Source of the DNA: Tannerellaceae bacterium | GTDB lineage: Bacteria > Bacteroidota > Bacteroidia > Bacteroidales > Tannerellaceae | Direction: 5' to 3' | DNA: 36,603 nucleotides | NCBI GenBank assembly: GCA_031271045.1 | Contig: JAISWO010000043.1 | Coordinates: 1 to 36,603 of the forward strand | In this document: piece after piece, positions 27,291-36,403 of the stretch | How positions within the stretch are numbered: the stretch's first letter is position 1 | Layout: every line of letters starts with the position of its first letter | The notes under the pieces: model-generated | Told to the model about the DNA's origin: nothing | Database searches by the model: none | Seen by the model: only the letters and a program-made list of their open reading frames with translations | Made by a program: the position numbers and the translations under genes

Positions 27291-28103
27291 ATGACAAATT
27301 TCAGTATTGCCGGGAAAGTGGCCGTGATAAGCGGAGCCGGCGGAGTTCTGGGCGGAAGTATTGCACGTAGTTTTGTGCAGGCGGGAGCCAAAGTCGTAGC
27401 TATTGATATCCGGAAAGAGCCGCTCGATGCAAGGGTGGACGAACTGATTGCCCTGGGTGGCGAAGCTATCGGTATTGTGGCGAATGTGCTTGAGATGGAA
27501 AGCCTCGAAAGGGTGGCAGAGAAGGTCGTTTCACAATGGGGAGAGATCGATATCCTGCTCAATATCGCCGGAGGAAATCTTCCGGGCGCAACCTTGGAGC
27601 CCGACCAGCCTTTCTTCGATATGCAAATAAGCGATTGGGAGAAAGTCACCCACCTGAACCTGAACGGGACGGTCTATCCCTCGATGGTGTTCGGCAAGGT
27701 GATGGCAAGGCAAGGGAAAGGATGTATCATTAATGTATCGTCGATGACGGCGTATTCGGCCGTTACGCGCGTGCCGGGCTATTCGGTGGCTAAAAGCGGG
27801 ATCAGTAATTTCACACAATGGCTGGCAACCGAGATGGCGCTCAAATACGGCGACGGTATCCGCGTCAATGCCATCGCGCCGGGTTTCTTTATCGGCGACC
27901 AGAATCGCGCCGTGCTCCTCAACCCGGACGGGAGCCTGACCGAGCGCAGCCGGAAGATATTGGCCAAAACGCCGATGAAACGCTTCGGCGATATTACGGA
28001 GCTGAACGGCGCCGTACAGTTCCTGTGCAGCGAGGCAGCCAGTTTCGTCACCGGCGCAGTCCTGCCCGTCGACGGCGGCTTCTTGGCTTTCAGCGGCGTA
28101 TAA
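27291..28103 (+). CDS. SDR-family D-mannonate oxidoreductase (fructuronate reductase type)
   Basis: Start taken at the ATG at 27291 (MTNFSIAGKVAVISGAGG), giving 270 residues; a TTG 18 bases earlier is less likely. The NAD(P)-binding glycine-rich loop SGAGGVLGG is at residues 14-22, the NIAGG motif is at about 90, Ser150/151 precede the catalytic Tyr164-x-x-x-Lys168 in YSVAKSG. The insertion AGGNLPGATL and the C-terminal PGFFIGDQNRAVLLNPDGS are typical of the YjmF/UxuB-like SDR group that interconverts fructuronate and mannonate in glucuronate catabolism. No uxuA lies next to it, so the substrate is inferred. Confidence 0.82.
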   Translation: MTNFSIAGKVAVISGAGGVLGGSIARSFVQAGAKVVAIDIRKEPLDARVDELIALGGEAIGIVANVLEMESLERVAEKVVSQWGEIDILLNIAGGNLPGATLEPDQPFFDMQISDWEKVTHLNLNGTVYPSMVFGKVMARQGKGCIINVSSMTAYSAVTRVPGYSVAKSGISNFTQWLATEMALKYGDGIRVNAIAPGFFIGDQNRAVLLNPDGSLTERSRKILAKTPMKRFGDITELNGAVQFLCSEAASFVTGAVLPVDGGFLAFSGV

Positions 28104-28145
28104 CGCCGGCCTTCCCTCCGGGGGAAGCGCCATGAGAAAAGCAAG

Positions 28146-28180
28146 AGAGGCTGTATCCGGTATTGGATACAGCCTCTTTC
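28146..28180. terminator. Terminator between the SDR gene and the convergent barrel gene
   Basis: AGAGGCTGTATCC (28146-28158) pairs perfectly with GGATACAGCCTCT (28165-28177) around a 6-base loop, followed by TT on the plus strand. The stem is long and could serve both converging genes. Confidence 0.75.
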
Positions 28181-28222
28181 CATTGCTTGAAATTGTCTTT
28201 TCGCAGCCTTTTTACCGACGGA

Positions 28223-28900
28223 TCAGAACAGGACGCCTAAGCAGAGCGACATGTTGAGGATCGGAAGGGATTTACTGAGCTTCTCATCCTGGGTCTCCTT
28301 TTCTTCGTAGTCTATTTCGTATTTGTATTTGTACGAGCCCAAGTTGTTGTAGCGCAAACCGACGCTGTATTTATCGTTGATGAAGAGACCGCCTTCCAGG
28401 GCGTAGGCAAGACCAACGGCGGGAGTAAATTTGTAGCTATAATCCTGGTAATAGTCGCTGTCGGAATATTTCAGGCTGGTCGGCAGCGAGAGGTTGCCGC
28501 CGACGGCTACTTCGCCGTAGAACTTAAGCGTTTCCTGAAGGGGAAAGGCATAGTTCAGACCGAAGGTCACCGGGAAATTGAAATACATCGGGAAGGTCGT
28601 ATCGTCGAAATCGCTGTCTTCGAGGTCATCTTTAGCGTCGGAATTCAATCCGTTGTAGAAAGCTTCAATGCCGAAGACCCACGTCAGATTCTCGACTGCC
28701 AGCGGGCTGTAATGTTTATAGCCGAGCGTAAAGCCCATCGCGGCCATCCCTTTGCCTTTGAAGAGGATGTCGGATCCGTAATCGCCGTCGGCAAATTTGC
28801 CCGAAGGAAAAGCCAGGCCGGCATGAAACTGCGAAAATTGCGCCACGGCCATCGTCGAAAGGCCAACAAAAAGGGCGAGAGTAAGGATTATCTTTTTCAT
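28223..28900 (-). CDS. Outer-membrane beta-barrel protein
   Basis: The 225-residue protein has a signal peptide (LTLALFVGLSTMAVAQ, cleavage before Gln21 or Phe22). It then has repeated amphipathic strands with polar loops (FHAGLAFPSGKF, AAMGFTLGYKHYSPL, FYGEVAVGGNLSLP, YSVGLRYNNLGSYKYKYEI), ending in LGVLF with the terminal Phe used by the BAM pathway. No enzyme motif is present. It lies 25 bp downstream of a lipoprotein gene, probably in one operon. Confidence 0.8.
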   Translation of the reverse strand: MKKIILTLALFVGLSTMAVAQFSQFHAGLAFPSGKFADGDYGSDILFKGKGMAAMGFTLGYKHYSPLAVENLTWVFGIEAFYNGLNSDAKDDLEDSDFDDTTFPMYFNFPVTFGLNYAFPLQETLKFYGEVAVGGNLSLPTSLKYSDSDYYQDYSYKFTPAVGLAYALEGGLFINDKYSVGLRYNNLGSYKYKYEIDYEEKETQDEKLSKSLPILNMSLCLGVLF

Positions 28901-28925
28901 CTTGCGTATGAATTTGGAGGTTAAT

Positions 28926-29588
28926 TTAATATTGTTTCAACAGGTTTTTAATCTTCTCCGCAGCGGCGGCTCGCATGGAGGAAGCGTTGCCGGCGCGCGT
29001 CGAGTTAGAGGAATAGATCCACCGGAGGTCGCTTTGTTTCTTGGTGGTGAAGGTACCCTCTTCCAGGTCTTCGTCGTCGGAGATGACATAGAGTATAGTC
29101 CAGCCCTTTTTGGCCGAAATGTAGATGTCGAAATACTCATCGGACTCATCTATCTCCAGGTCTTCGTCGACATAGATGTAAAAGGCCATCGTGAAGGTAT
29201 CACCATCATCCGAAAGCTTGGCGTGCAGGAATTCCCCGATTTCGTCGTCGTCGTCGTCATAAGCATAGAAGCCGTCGAGCATACAGCCTTCAACTCCGAC
29301 GCCGTCGAGTATTTCTTCGTAATAACTCGACTTCGGTACAGGCAGGGTGACAGTGAAGCCATCATTCTTATAGGCCCCCTCAGCCAGGTCGTCGCCATCG
29401 AGTATGGCCTTGACGGTTTTGATACTCGAACTTCCGCCTTCGACGTCTTCGGCTGTCACGGCGTAACCATCCGGCTCTTTGTCATCCTTGGGGCAGGATG
29501 TAAAAAATACGCTCAACAGCGCCACGGCCGCCAATGTCATCGTGCTTCTTACGAAGCTGTTTCTGTGTTTTAATGTCAATTTTTTCAT
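28926..29588 (-). CDS. Acidic lipoprotein of unknown function
   Basis: The 220-residue protein has a long basic leader (KKLTLKHRNSFVRS), a hydrophobic segment and the lipobox-like FTSC (Cys32). The mature part is very acidic, with Asp runs (YDDDDDEI, ESDEYFDI, SDDEDLEE), and alternates with beta-strand segments, perhaps a calcium- or cation-binding beta sandwich. I recognise no family. It is the first gene of a two-gene unit with the barrel protein. Confidence 0.65.
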   Translation of the reverse strand: MKKLTLKHRNSFVRSTMTLAAVALLSVFFTSCPKDDKEPDGYAVTAEDVEGGSSSIKTVKAILDGDDLAEGAYKNDGFTVTLPVPKSSYYEEILDGVGVEGCMLDGFYAYDDDDDEIGEFLHAKLSDDGDTFTMAFYIYVDEDLEIDESDEYFDIYISAKKGWTILYVISDDEDLEEGTFTTKKQSDLRWIYSSNSTRAGNASSMRAAAAEKIKNLLKQY

Positions 29589-29620
29589 TCGATTTTTTAT
29601 TTTGTTTGATTTTTCCGAGA

Positions 29621-29628
29621 CAAAAGTA
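29621..29628 (-). promoter_or_regulatory. -7 element of the lipoprotein-barrel operon
   Basis: TACTTTTG on the minus strand matches TAnnTTTG, 32 bases before the ATG at 29588. A TTG at 29645-29647 is 16 bases upstream, shorter than usual. The 218 bases between this box and array 3 (29629-29846) hold no other feature I can support. Confidence 0.45.
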
Positions 29629-29846
29629 CAAACTATTCACATAACAACATCCCCCCTAAGGGGGAGAACATCCCCTTCCCTCATTTTTTTTTCTAAGAGG
29701 CCGGCAGGGGTACACCGGAGCTTCGGCAAGCTTACCCAAGGCCTCCCGTCCCCACACAGGCCCTCCGGGAAGCTTCCTCCCCCTTCCGTATCCCCTTTCC
29801 GGAGAGTCGCCTCCTTACACCGGCCTTTCGCTTCCTTAAAGGCGCC

Positions 29847-30161
29847 TTCCGGGGAGTTCCCCGCGATTTCCGGGGAGTTCCCCGCGACTTCCGGGGAGTT
29901 CCCCGCGCCCTCCGGGGAGTTCTCCGCGTCTTCCGGGGAGTTCCCCGCGTCTTCCGGGGAGTTCTCCGCAACTTCCGGGGAGTTCCCCGCGCCTTCCGGG
30001 GAGTTCCCCGCGTCTTCCGGGGAGTTCCCCGCGCCTTCCGGGGAGTTCCCCGCGCCTTCCGGGGAGTTCCCCGCAACTCCCGTTTCCGTACACGCGACCC
30101 CCGGAAACCCTCGCCGAATCCCCGGAAGCCTTCGCCGAATCCCCGGAAAGGAATCCTCATC
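29847..30161. repeat. 21-bp tandem array 3: 11 GC-rich units plus about four degenerate units in phase
   Basis: Eleven 21-bp units (29847-30077) of the form TTCCGGGGAGTTCCCCGC plus a three-base variable end. CGGGGA and TCCCCG form an inverted repeat around a two-base centre. The sequence then changes but the 21-bp phase persists: 30078-30098 is a diverged unit ending GCGAC, and 30099, 30120 and 30141 each begin CCCCGGAA. Variation is mostly C/T and confined to a few positions. The array ends about 30 bases upstream of the -7 box of the Gfo/Idh gene. Confidence 0.93.
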
Positions 30162-30193
30162 AAAAATATACCCAAACCCCATGAAAAAAAACC

Positions 30194-30201
30194 TATCTTT
30201 G
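30194..30201 (+). promoter_or_regulatory. -7 element of the Gfo/Idh gene
   Basis: TATCTTTG is an exact TAnnTTTG match 39 bases before the ATG. No TTG is at the -33 position; that position falls just after the end of array 3. Confidence 0.5.
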
Positions 30202-30239
30202 CGCAAACAATGAAATAACATGCATATTAATACACTACC

Positions 30240-31679
30240 ATGAAATCAGAAAAAGACATTTCCCGCCGCCTGTTCCTTAAACAGGCAATGGCCGTCTCGG
30301 CCGTCACCGTAATCCCCGCCTTCGCCACGCCGCTCAAGGCGAGCACCCTGCCCGGAATGCTGCACGTAAGCGCAAATGAGAAAGTAAACCTCGCCCTTGT
30401 CGGTATCGGCAACCGGGGGAACGAAATTGCCAAAGAACTGTACAAAACCGGCCTCTGCAACATCGTCGCCCTCTGCGATACCGATATGGAAGCGGCACAT
30501 ACGCAGGAAATCATCCGTATGTTCCCCAATGTACCCCGCTTCCGCGACTTCCGCCGGATGTTCGACGCCATGGCCCCGCAGATCGACGCCATCACCGCCG
30601 CCGTGCCCGACCACTCCCACTTCCCCGTCACCATGGAAGCCATGGCCCGCGGCAAACACGTATACGTAGAAAAACCCATGGCCCGCACTTTCAACGAAGT
30701 CGAACTGATGATGCAGGGAGCCGAAAAATACGGCGTCGTCACGCAAATGGGCAACCAGGGACATTCCGAAGGCAACTACTTCCAGTTCAAAGCCTGGCAG
30801 GAAGCCGGAATCATCCGCGACGTCACCGCCGTCACGGCCCACATGAACAACTCCCGCCGCTGGCATGAATGGGATCCGAAGATTACCCGCTTCCCCGCTG
30901 CCGAACCCCTGCCGCCGACGCTCGACTGGGATACCTGGCTGGGCGTTGTCGGCCATCACGATTACCACCACGACTTCATCAACGGACAATGGCGCTGCTG
31001 GTACGACTTCGGTATGGGAGCCCTGGGCGACTGGGGTGCGCATATCCTGGATACGATCCACCAATTCCTCGACCTGGGCCTCCCGTACGAAATAAACCCC
31101 ACCTACCTCAAAGACCATAACCCGTTCTTCTACCCGATGTCGAGTACCATCCTTTTCCGATTCCCGGAAAGAGGCCAGATGCCGCCCGTCGACATTACCT
31201 GGTACGACGGCCTGGACAACATACCCCCCGTCCCCGAAGGATACGGCGTGTCGGAAATAGACCCCAACATACCCTCCGTTGCCGGCGGCAAGATCCAACC
31301 CCTGAAACTCAACCCCGGCAAAGAGATATACACCAAGACCCTTACCTTCAAAGGCGGATCGCACGGCAGTACGCTCTCGATCATCCCCGGAGACAGGGCC
31401 AGGGAAATGGCGCCCCGCCTGCCCGAAGTCCCCGCCAGCCCGTCGAATCACTATGCCAACTTCCTGCTTAGCTGTCAGGGCAAAGAAACCCCCCGTTCGC
31501 CCTTCTCCATTGCCGGCCCCCTGAGCCAGGTCTTTTGTCTGGGCGTACTGAGCCAGTTGCTGGGCGAAAAGCTGCTGTTTGACCGCGCAACCAAACGCAT
31601 TACCAACAATGCCTTAGCCAACCAAATGCTATACGGCAACCTTCCGCGCAAAGGCTGGGAGTCCTACTACAAAATCTAA
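30240..31679 (+). CDS. Tat-exported Gfo/Idh/MocA-family oxidoreductase
   Basis: The 479-residue protein has a twin-arginine leader, SRRLFLK (residues 8-14) followed by AVSAVTVIPAFA, so it is exported folded with its cofactor. The Rossmann domain has VGIGNRG (about residue 54), and the family motif EKP is at 144-146. The C-terminal alpha/beta domain includes WRCWYDFGMGALGDWGAHILD, typical of the Bacteroidetes sugar-acting members. GH109 enzymes are one subgroup of Gfo/Idh proteins, but I do not see enough to call it one. The substrate is probably a sugar or sugar derivative. Strong C-bias at third positions. Confidence 0.88.
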   Translation: MKSEKDISRRLFLKQAMAVSAVTVIPAFATPLKASTLPGMLHVSANEKVNLALVGIGNRGNEIAKELYKTGLCNIVALCDTDMEAAHTQEIIRMFPNVPRFRDFRRMFDAMAPQIDAITAAVPDHSHFPVTMEAMARGKHVYVEKPMARTFNEVELMMQGAEKYGVVTQMGNQGHSEGNYFQFKAWQEAGIIRDVTAVTAHMNNSRRWHEWDPKITRFPAAEPLPPTLDWDTWLGVVGHHDYHHDFINGQWRCWYDFGMGALGDWGAHILDTIHQFLDLGLPYEINPTYLKDHNPFFYPMSSTILFRFPERGQMPPVDITWYDGLDNIPPVPEGYGVSEIDPNIPSVAGGKIQPLKLNPGKEIYTKTLTFKGGSHGSTLSIIPGDRAREMAPRLPEVPASPSNHYANFLLSCQGKETPRSPFSIAGPLSQVFCLGVLSQLLGEKLLFDRATKRITNNALANQMLYGNLPRKGWESYYKI

Positions 31680-31702
31680 CACCCTGCCCCGCCCCTGCAT
31701 AC

Positions 31703-31746
31703 CGCGGACTTTACCCTGCCAGGCCGTAAAGTCCGCGTCTTTTTTA
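31703..31746 (+). terminator. Terminator of the Gfo/Idh gene
   Basis: CGCGGACTTTAC (31703-31714) pairs perfectly with GTAAAGTCCGCG (31726-31737), followed by TCTTTTTT. Confidence 0.93.
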
Positions 31747-31777
31747 TCCTGTATAAACCAAATTCCGGAAATTTGCG

Positions 31778-31785
31778 TAAGTTTG
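31778..31785 (+). promoter_or_regulatory. -7 element of the topoisomerase gene
   Basis: TAAGTTTG matches TAnnTTTG, 55 bases before the ATG at 31841. No clear TTG at -33. Confidence 0.4.
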
Positions 31786-31840
31786 CAAGGAAAATTCAAA
31801 AAACACAGCAATAGCAACAATAACAGCATAATCACTCTAT

Positions 31841-34516
31841 ATGACATCTGAAGATTTTACATCAGAAGAATACAACGAAAAAGAAGACGAGGCACAGGAA
31901 AAACACTCGGACTACAAAGCCCCCGGAAAAGACGGACATATCACCTACCACCTCTCCGGCATGTATAAGAACTGGTTCCTCGACTACGCCTCCTACGTCA
32001 TCCTCGAACGCGCCGTCCCCCATATCAACGACGGACTCAAACCCGTGCAACGCCGCATCCTGCACTCGATGAAACGCCTCGACGACGGACGCTACAACAA
32101 AGTAGCCAATATCGTAGGACACACCATGCAATTCCATCCCCACGGCGACGCCTCCATCGGCGACGCCCTGGTGCAGCTCGGACAAAAAGACCTCCTGATC
32201 GACTGCCAGGGCAACTGGGGTAACATCCTGACCGGCGACGGAGCCGCCGCTCCCCGCTACATCGAAGCCAGACTCTCCAAATTCGCCCTCGATACCATCT
32301 TCAACCCCAAAACAACCCAATGGCAACCCTCGTACGACGGACGTAACAAAGAACCCATCACCCTGCCCGTCAAATACCCCCTGCTGCTGGCGCAAGGCGT
32401 GGAAGGCATCGCCGTCGGACTCTCGTCCAAAATACTCCCGCACAACTTCAACGAACTCATCGACGCCTCCATCGCCTACCTCAAAGGAGAACCCTTTGCA
32501 CTCTACCCCGACTTCCAGACAGGAGGATACATCGACGTCAGTAAATACAACGACGGCGAACGAGGCGGCGCCGTGAAAGTACGCGCCAAAATCAGCAAAG
32601 CCGACGCCAAAACACTTATCATCAGCGAAGTCCCCTACGGAAAAACAACCACCTCGCTGATCGAATCCATCCTCAAAGCAAACGATAAGGGAAAAATCAA
32701 GATAAAAAAAGTAGACGATAACACAGCCAAAGACGTAGAAATACTGATACACCTTATGCCCGGCTCCTCGCCCGATAAAACAATCGACGCCCTCTACGCC
32801 TTCTCCGACTGCGAAACCAGCATATCGCCCAACTGTTGCATCATCCGCGACAATAAACCCCACTTCCTTGCCATTAGCGACGTATTGCGCCACTCGACCG
32901 ACAATACCCTCGCGCTCTTGCGCACCGAACTGGAAATCCAGAAAGCCGAACAGGAAGAAGCCCTCTTCTTCGCCTCCCTGGAAAAAATCTTCATCGAAGA
33001 ACGCATCTACAAAGACCCCGAATTTGAAAACGCCAAAAACATAGACCAAGCCCTCGAACACGTCGACCACCGCTTCGAACCCTTCAAAGCCACTTTCATC
33101 CGCGACATAACGCGCGACGACCTGATGAAACTGCTCGAAATAAAAATGGGCCGCATCCTCAAATTCAACTCCGATAAGAGCAACGCCCTGATCGCCCAGA
33201 TAAAAAATGACATCCAACAAATAGACCACCACCTGAACAACATCGTCGCCTATACAATCGACTGGTTCGCCAACCTGAAAGAAAAATACGGCGCCAACTA
33301 TCCGCGGCAAACCGAAATACGCGACTTCGACACCATCGAAGCCGCAAAAGTGGTCGAAGCCAACGAAAAACTATACATCAACCGCGCCGAAGGCTTCATC
33401 GGCATGTCGCTGAAAAAAGATGAATTTGTCTGTAACTGCTCCGATATAGACGACATCATCATCTTCTATCGCAACGGCATCTGCAAAATCGTAAGAGTAG
33501 CCGATAAAATGTTCGTAGGAAAAGACATCATCTACATCAATGTCTTCGCCCGGAACGATAACCGGACGATATATAACGTAATCTACCGGGACGGGAAAAT
33601 GGGCGTCAACTTCATCAAACGATTCAACATCACCGGCATCAACCGCGACAAAGAATACGTACTGACCAAAGGAACAGAAGGCTCGCGCATCCTCTACTTC
33701 AGCGTCAACCCCAACGGCGAAGCCGAAACCGTGAAAGTCATCCTCAAACCCAAACCCCGCCAAAAACTCCTCGTCTTCGAAAAAGACTTCAGCGAAGTAG
33801 GCATCAAAGCCCGCAACGCCATCGGAAATATCCTGACCAAAGCCGAAATACACAAAATAAGCCTCAAACAAAAAGGCGTCTCTACCATCGGCGGCCGGCT
33901 GGTATGGTTCGACTGGAAAGTACTCCGCCTCAATTACGAAGGACGAGGCGATGAACTGGGAGAATTTCAAAACGACGACCAGGTCCTCATCGTCCTGCGT
34001 AACGGCGATTTCTATACCACCAACTTCGACCTGAGCAATCATTACGAAGATAATATACTGACCATCGAAAAATATAACCCCAAAAAAATATGGACCGCCG
34101 TTTTCCATGACGCCGACCAAGGGTACCGCTACATCAAACGTTTCCAGATGGAAGCAATCAATAATCGCAAACAGAATTTTGCGAGCGAAAACCCCGACAG
34201 CCGCCTTTTCCTGCTCACCGATGAAGCCTATCCGCGTATAGAAGTCGTCTTCGGAGGAAAAGACAGCAACAGGGAACCGTTAATCATCGACGCAGAAAGT
34301 TTCATTGGCGCAAGAAGCTTCAAAACAAAAGGCAAACGTATCTCCCTGTACGAAATACAAACCATAAACGAACTGGAGCCCATCCGCTTCCCCGAACCCG
34401 CCGTGCCGGAACCGGAACCGGAACCGGAAAAAGCGCAGGAAGAACCCGAACAAAGAAAAAGCAATTCGGACATCATAGACGAAATAACCGGACAAATGAA
34501 ACTGTTTGACGAGTAA
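31841..34516 (+). CDS. parC: DNA topoisomerase IV subunit A
   Basis: The 891-residue subunit has the breakage-reunion domain (about residues 40-480) with the family block FLDYASYVILERAVPHINDGLKPVQRR, then GDASIGDALV and the catalytic Tyr140 in APRYIEARLS. Beta-pinwheel-like repeats fill the C-terminal third. The acidic/proline tail with repeated EPEP (about 855-870) is disordered. The GyrA-box sequence expected of a true gyrase A subunit is not seen, which favours ParC. No parE is in the window. The downstream DUF3316-like gene starts 9 bp after the stop. Confidence 0.9.
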   Translation: MTSEDFTSEEYNEKEDEAQEKHSDYKAPGKDGHITYHLSGMYKNWFLDYASYVILERAVPHINDGLKPVQRRILHSMKRLDDGRYNKVANIVGHTMQFHPHGDASIGDALVQLGQKDLLIDCQGNWGNILTGDGAAAPRYIEARLSKFALDTIFNPKTTQWQPSYDGRNKEPITLPVKYPLLLAQGVEGIAVGLSSKILPHNFNELIDASIAYLKGEPFALYPDFQTGGYIDVSKYNDGERGGAVKVRAKISKADAKTLIISEVPYGKTTTSLIESILKANDKGKIKIKKVDDNTAKDVEILIHLMPGSSPDKTIDALYAFSDCETSISPNCCIIRDNKPHFLAISDVLRHSTDNTLALLRTELEIQKAEQEEALFFASLEKIFIEERIYKDPEFENAKNIDQALEHVDHRFEPFKATFIRDITRDDLMKLLEIKMGRILKFNSDKSNALIAQIKNDIQQIDHHLNNIVAYTIDWFANLKEKYGANYPRQTEIRDFDTIEAAKVVEANEKLYINRAEGFIGMSLKKDEFVCNCSDIDDIIIFYRNGICKIVRVADKMFVGKDIIYINVFARNDNRTIYNVIYRDGKMGVNFIKRFNITGINRDKEYVLTKGTEGSRILYFSVNPNGEAETVKVILKPKPRQKLLVFEKDFSEVGIKARNAIGNILTKAEIHKISLKQKGVSTIGGRLVWFDWKVLRLNYEGRGDELGEFQNDDQVLIVLRNGDFYTTNFDLSNHYEDNILTIEKYNPKKIWTAVFHDADQGYRYIKRFQMEAINNRKQNFASENPDSRLFLLTDEAYPRIEVVFGGKDSNREPLIIDAESFIGARSFKTKGKRISLYEIQTINELEPIRFPEPAVPEPEPEPEKAQEEPEQRKSNSDIIDEITGQMKLFDE

Positions 34517-34525
34517 TGTAATATT

Positions 34526-35320
34526 ATGAAAAAGATTATCGGATACGTATGGATGTGCTTGGTCTCTTTCCCCCTTTACGCGCAATTTAACAACGAAGAA
34601 AATCCGCGGGGAATGAATGAAGGCACCTTGGCAGGATTCGGCACATCAATAGTAAAAGATACCTATCTTTCACCCTTTACCTATACCGGTTGGGGAGCAC
34701 GTATTTTCAACGAACGCATGACGCTGCTCCGCAACCCGCTTTTTTCCCGGCAACAAATCATCAGTGTCGACATCTCGTCTACCCGCAATCCGGCAGAGAA
34801 CGTCAGCGATTTCGGAGCTTTTGTCGATTATACCTTTGCGTATCACCGCCGGATCCCGGCCGGAACGAACCTGCGACTGATGCCCGGAGCTTTTGCCCAT
34901 CTGATGGGAGGCTTCATTTATAATACACGCAACGGCAACAATCCGCTATCTGCCAAAGCAGACATTGACCTGGGCTTGTCTGCCATCGCTCTTTATACCT
35001 TCAACATCCGTACATCTTCCATCATATTGCGCTACCAGGTGGAATTTCCCCTCGGAGGCATCTTCTTCTCACCCCCATACAAAAGTTCTTATTATGAAAT
35101 ATTCAACGAAGGTAATACCTCCAACATCATTGCCCTGAATTCTTTTCACAATAAGGCCGCCCTGAGAAACTACCTGACAATAGATATCCCTGTTCATCGC
35201 TCTACGCTACGCTTGGGCTACCTGAACTGTCTATACTATTCAAACACGAACTATCTTGAAACAAGAATCCTTTCCAATACCTTTATGCTTGGTTGGGTCA
35301 AACAATTTGTACTGAAATGA
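34526..35320 (+). CDS. Exported DUF3316-like protein
   Basis: The 264-residue protein has a signal peptide (MKKIIGYVWMCLVSFPLYAQ) and repeated beta strands with aromatic girdles (LAGFGTSIVKDTYLSPFTYTG, FVDYTFAYHRRIP, IILRYQVEFPLGGIFFSP). It fits my memory of the DUF3316 family of Bacteroidales outer-membrane-like proteins. It is between parC (gap 9 bp) and the S41 peptidase (ATGA overlap), so the three are probably one transcript. Function unknown. Confidence 0.6.
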   Translation: MKKIIGYVWMCLVSFPLYAQFNNEENPRGMNEGTLAGFGTSIVKDTYLSPFTYTGWGARIFNERMTLLRNPLFSRQQIISVDISSTRNPAENVSDFGAFVDYTFAYHRRIPAGTNLRLMPGAFAHLMGGFIYNTRNGNNPLSAKADIDLGLSAIALYTFNIRTSSIILRYQVEFPLGGIFFSPPYKSSYYEIFNEGNTSNIIALNSFHNKAALRNYLTIDIPVHRSTLRLGYLNCLYYSNTNYLETRILSNTFMLGWVKQFVLK

Positions 35321-36348
35321 AACACATTCTTATCTACCCTTTCTGCCTGATAGCAGCCATCCTTTTCCACGGATGCGAGATGCTGGATGAGTTCAACGAA
35401 TCCCCGCTTTACAACTTTGAAGCCTGCTGGAAAATACTGGACGAAAATTACTGTTTCTTCGAATATAAACAGATAGACTGGGATGCCGTACATGATAAAT
35501 ACGTCTACCAGATTAACGAATCAACCAATGAGCAGGAATTGTTTCAGCTTCTGTCCTCCATGACGCAAGAGTTACAAGACGGGCACGTGAATGTAATATC
35601 CAAATATTTCTACTCCACTTACGACGGCTGGTTCCAGAATCACCCGTCCAATTTCAACTGGGGCGTCATGCAAAATTATTACTGGAGCGGAGAATATGCC
35701 GGCGACTACAATGAAATACGCTATTGCCGCTTAGGCGATAATGAACAAGTAGGCTATATCTATTACGGCAGCTTCAGCGAAAGTATCCTGGAATCGGAAT
35801 TAAACAAGATGTTCGATACCTTCAAAGAATGTAAAGGATTGATTATTGATGTAAGGGATAATGGCGGCGGCTCGTTGACCAATTCCGATCGCTTCGCCTC
35901 ACGCTTCTTCGATAAAAAAACGTTATGCGGATACATCCAGCATAAAACAGGAAAAGGACATCAGGACTTTTCCAATCCCTATCCTCTATATCTGGAACCA
36001 TCGCACGGAGATTTATGGCTCAAACCCGTCATCATATTAACAAACCGGAGATGTTTCAGCGCAACGAATAATTTCGTCAGTAAGATGAAGGTCTTATCCA
36101 ATGTGCAGACCTTAGGCGGCAGTACGGGAGGAGGGAGCGGCTTCCCCTTTACGTCCGAATTGCCCAACGGCTGGCGCATCCGTTTCTCCACCAGTCCGAT
36201 ATTGGACGTCAACAAACAACATACCGAATTTGGCATCGAACCGGATATACCCGTAACCCTATCTTCCGACGATACCGAAAAAGGAAGAGACACTTTGATC
36301 GAAACAGCTATTCAGATCCTGCTATCCGCAGATTCCTCCACATTATGA
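35317..36348 (+). CDS. S41-family peptidase lipoprotein
   Basis: The start at 35317 overlaps the stop of the previous gene (ATGA); 343 residues. The lipobox is FHGC (Cys20). The S41 core includes the N-terminal helical segment NFEACWKILDENYCFFEYKQ, LIIDVRDNGGGSL and the nucleophile region NRRCFSATNNF with Ser248. The C-terminal end HTEFGIEPDIPV is the usual S41 closing motif. No PDZ domain is evident, which occurs in Bacteroidetes members. It is likely a periplasmic or outer-membrane-facing protease with unknown targets. Confidence 0.85.
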   Translation: MKHILIYPFCLIAAILFHGCEMLDEFNESPLYNFEACWKILDENYCFFEYKQIDWDAVHDKYVYQINESTNEQELFQLLSSMTQELQDGHVNVISKYFYSTYDGWFQNHPSNFNWGVMQNYYWSGEYAGDYNEIRYCRLGDNEQVGYIYYGSFSESILESELNKMFDTFKECKGLIIDVRDNGGGSLTNSDRFASRFFDKKTLCGYIQHKTGKGHQDFSNPYPLYLEPSHGDLWLKPVIILTNRRCFSATNNFVSKMKVLSNVQTLGGSTGGGSGFPFTSELPNGWRIRFSTSPILDVNKQHTEFGIEPDIPVTLSSDDTEKGRDTLIETAIQILLSADSSTL

Positions 36349-36403
36349 TATTTGTCAGATTCGGCCTCCATGCTTTTAAAAAATTTGTTTAACACCAACA
36401 AAA

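Noticed and set aside
29637..30213. Proline/glycine-rich repeat proteins over array 3
   Set aside because: Open frames on both strands are a by-product of the 21-bp period. The frames also run through promoters of the flanking genes.
31862..33310. 482-codon minus-strand frame opposite parC
   Set aside because: Antisense shadow of the topoisomerase gene; Val/Phe/Gly-rich translation without recognisable motifs.
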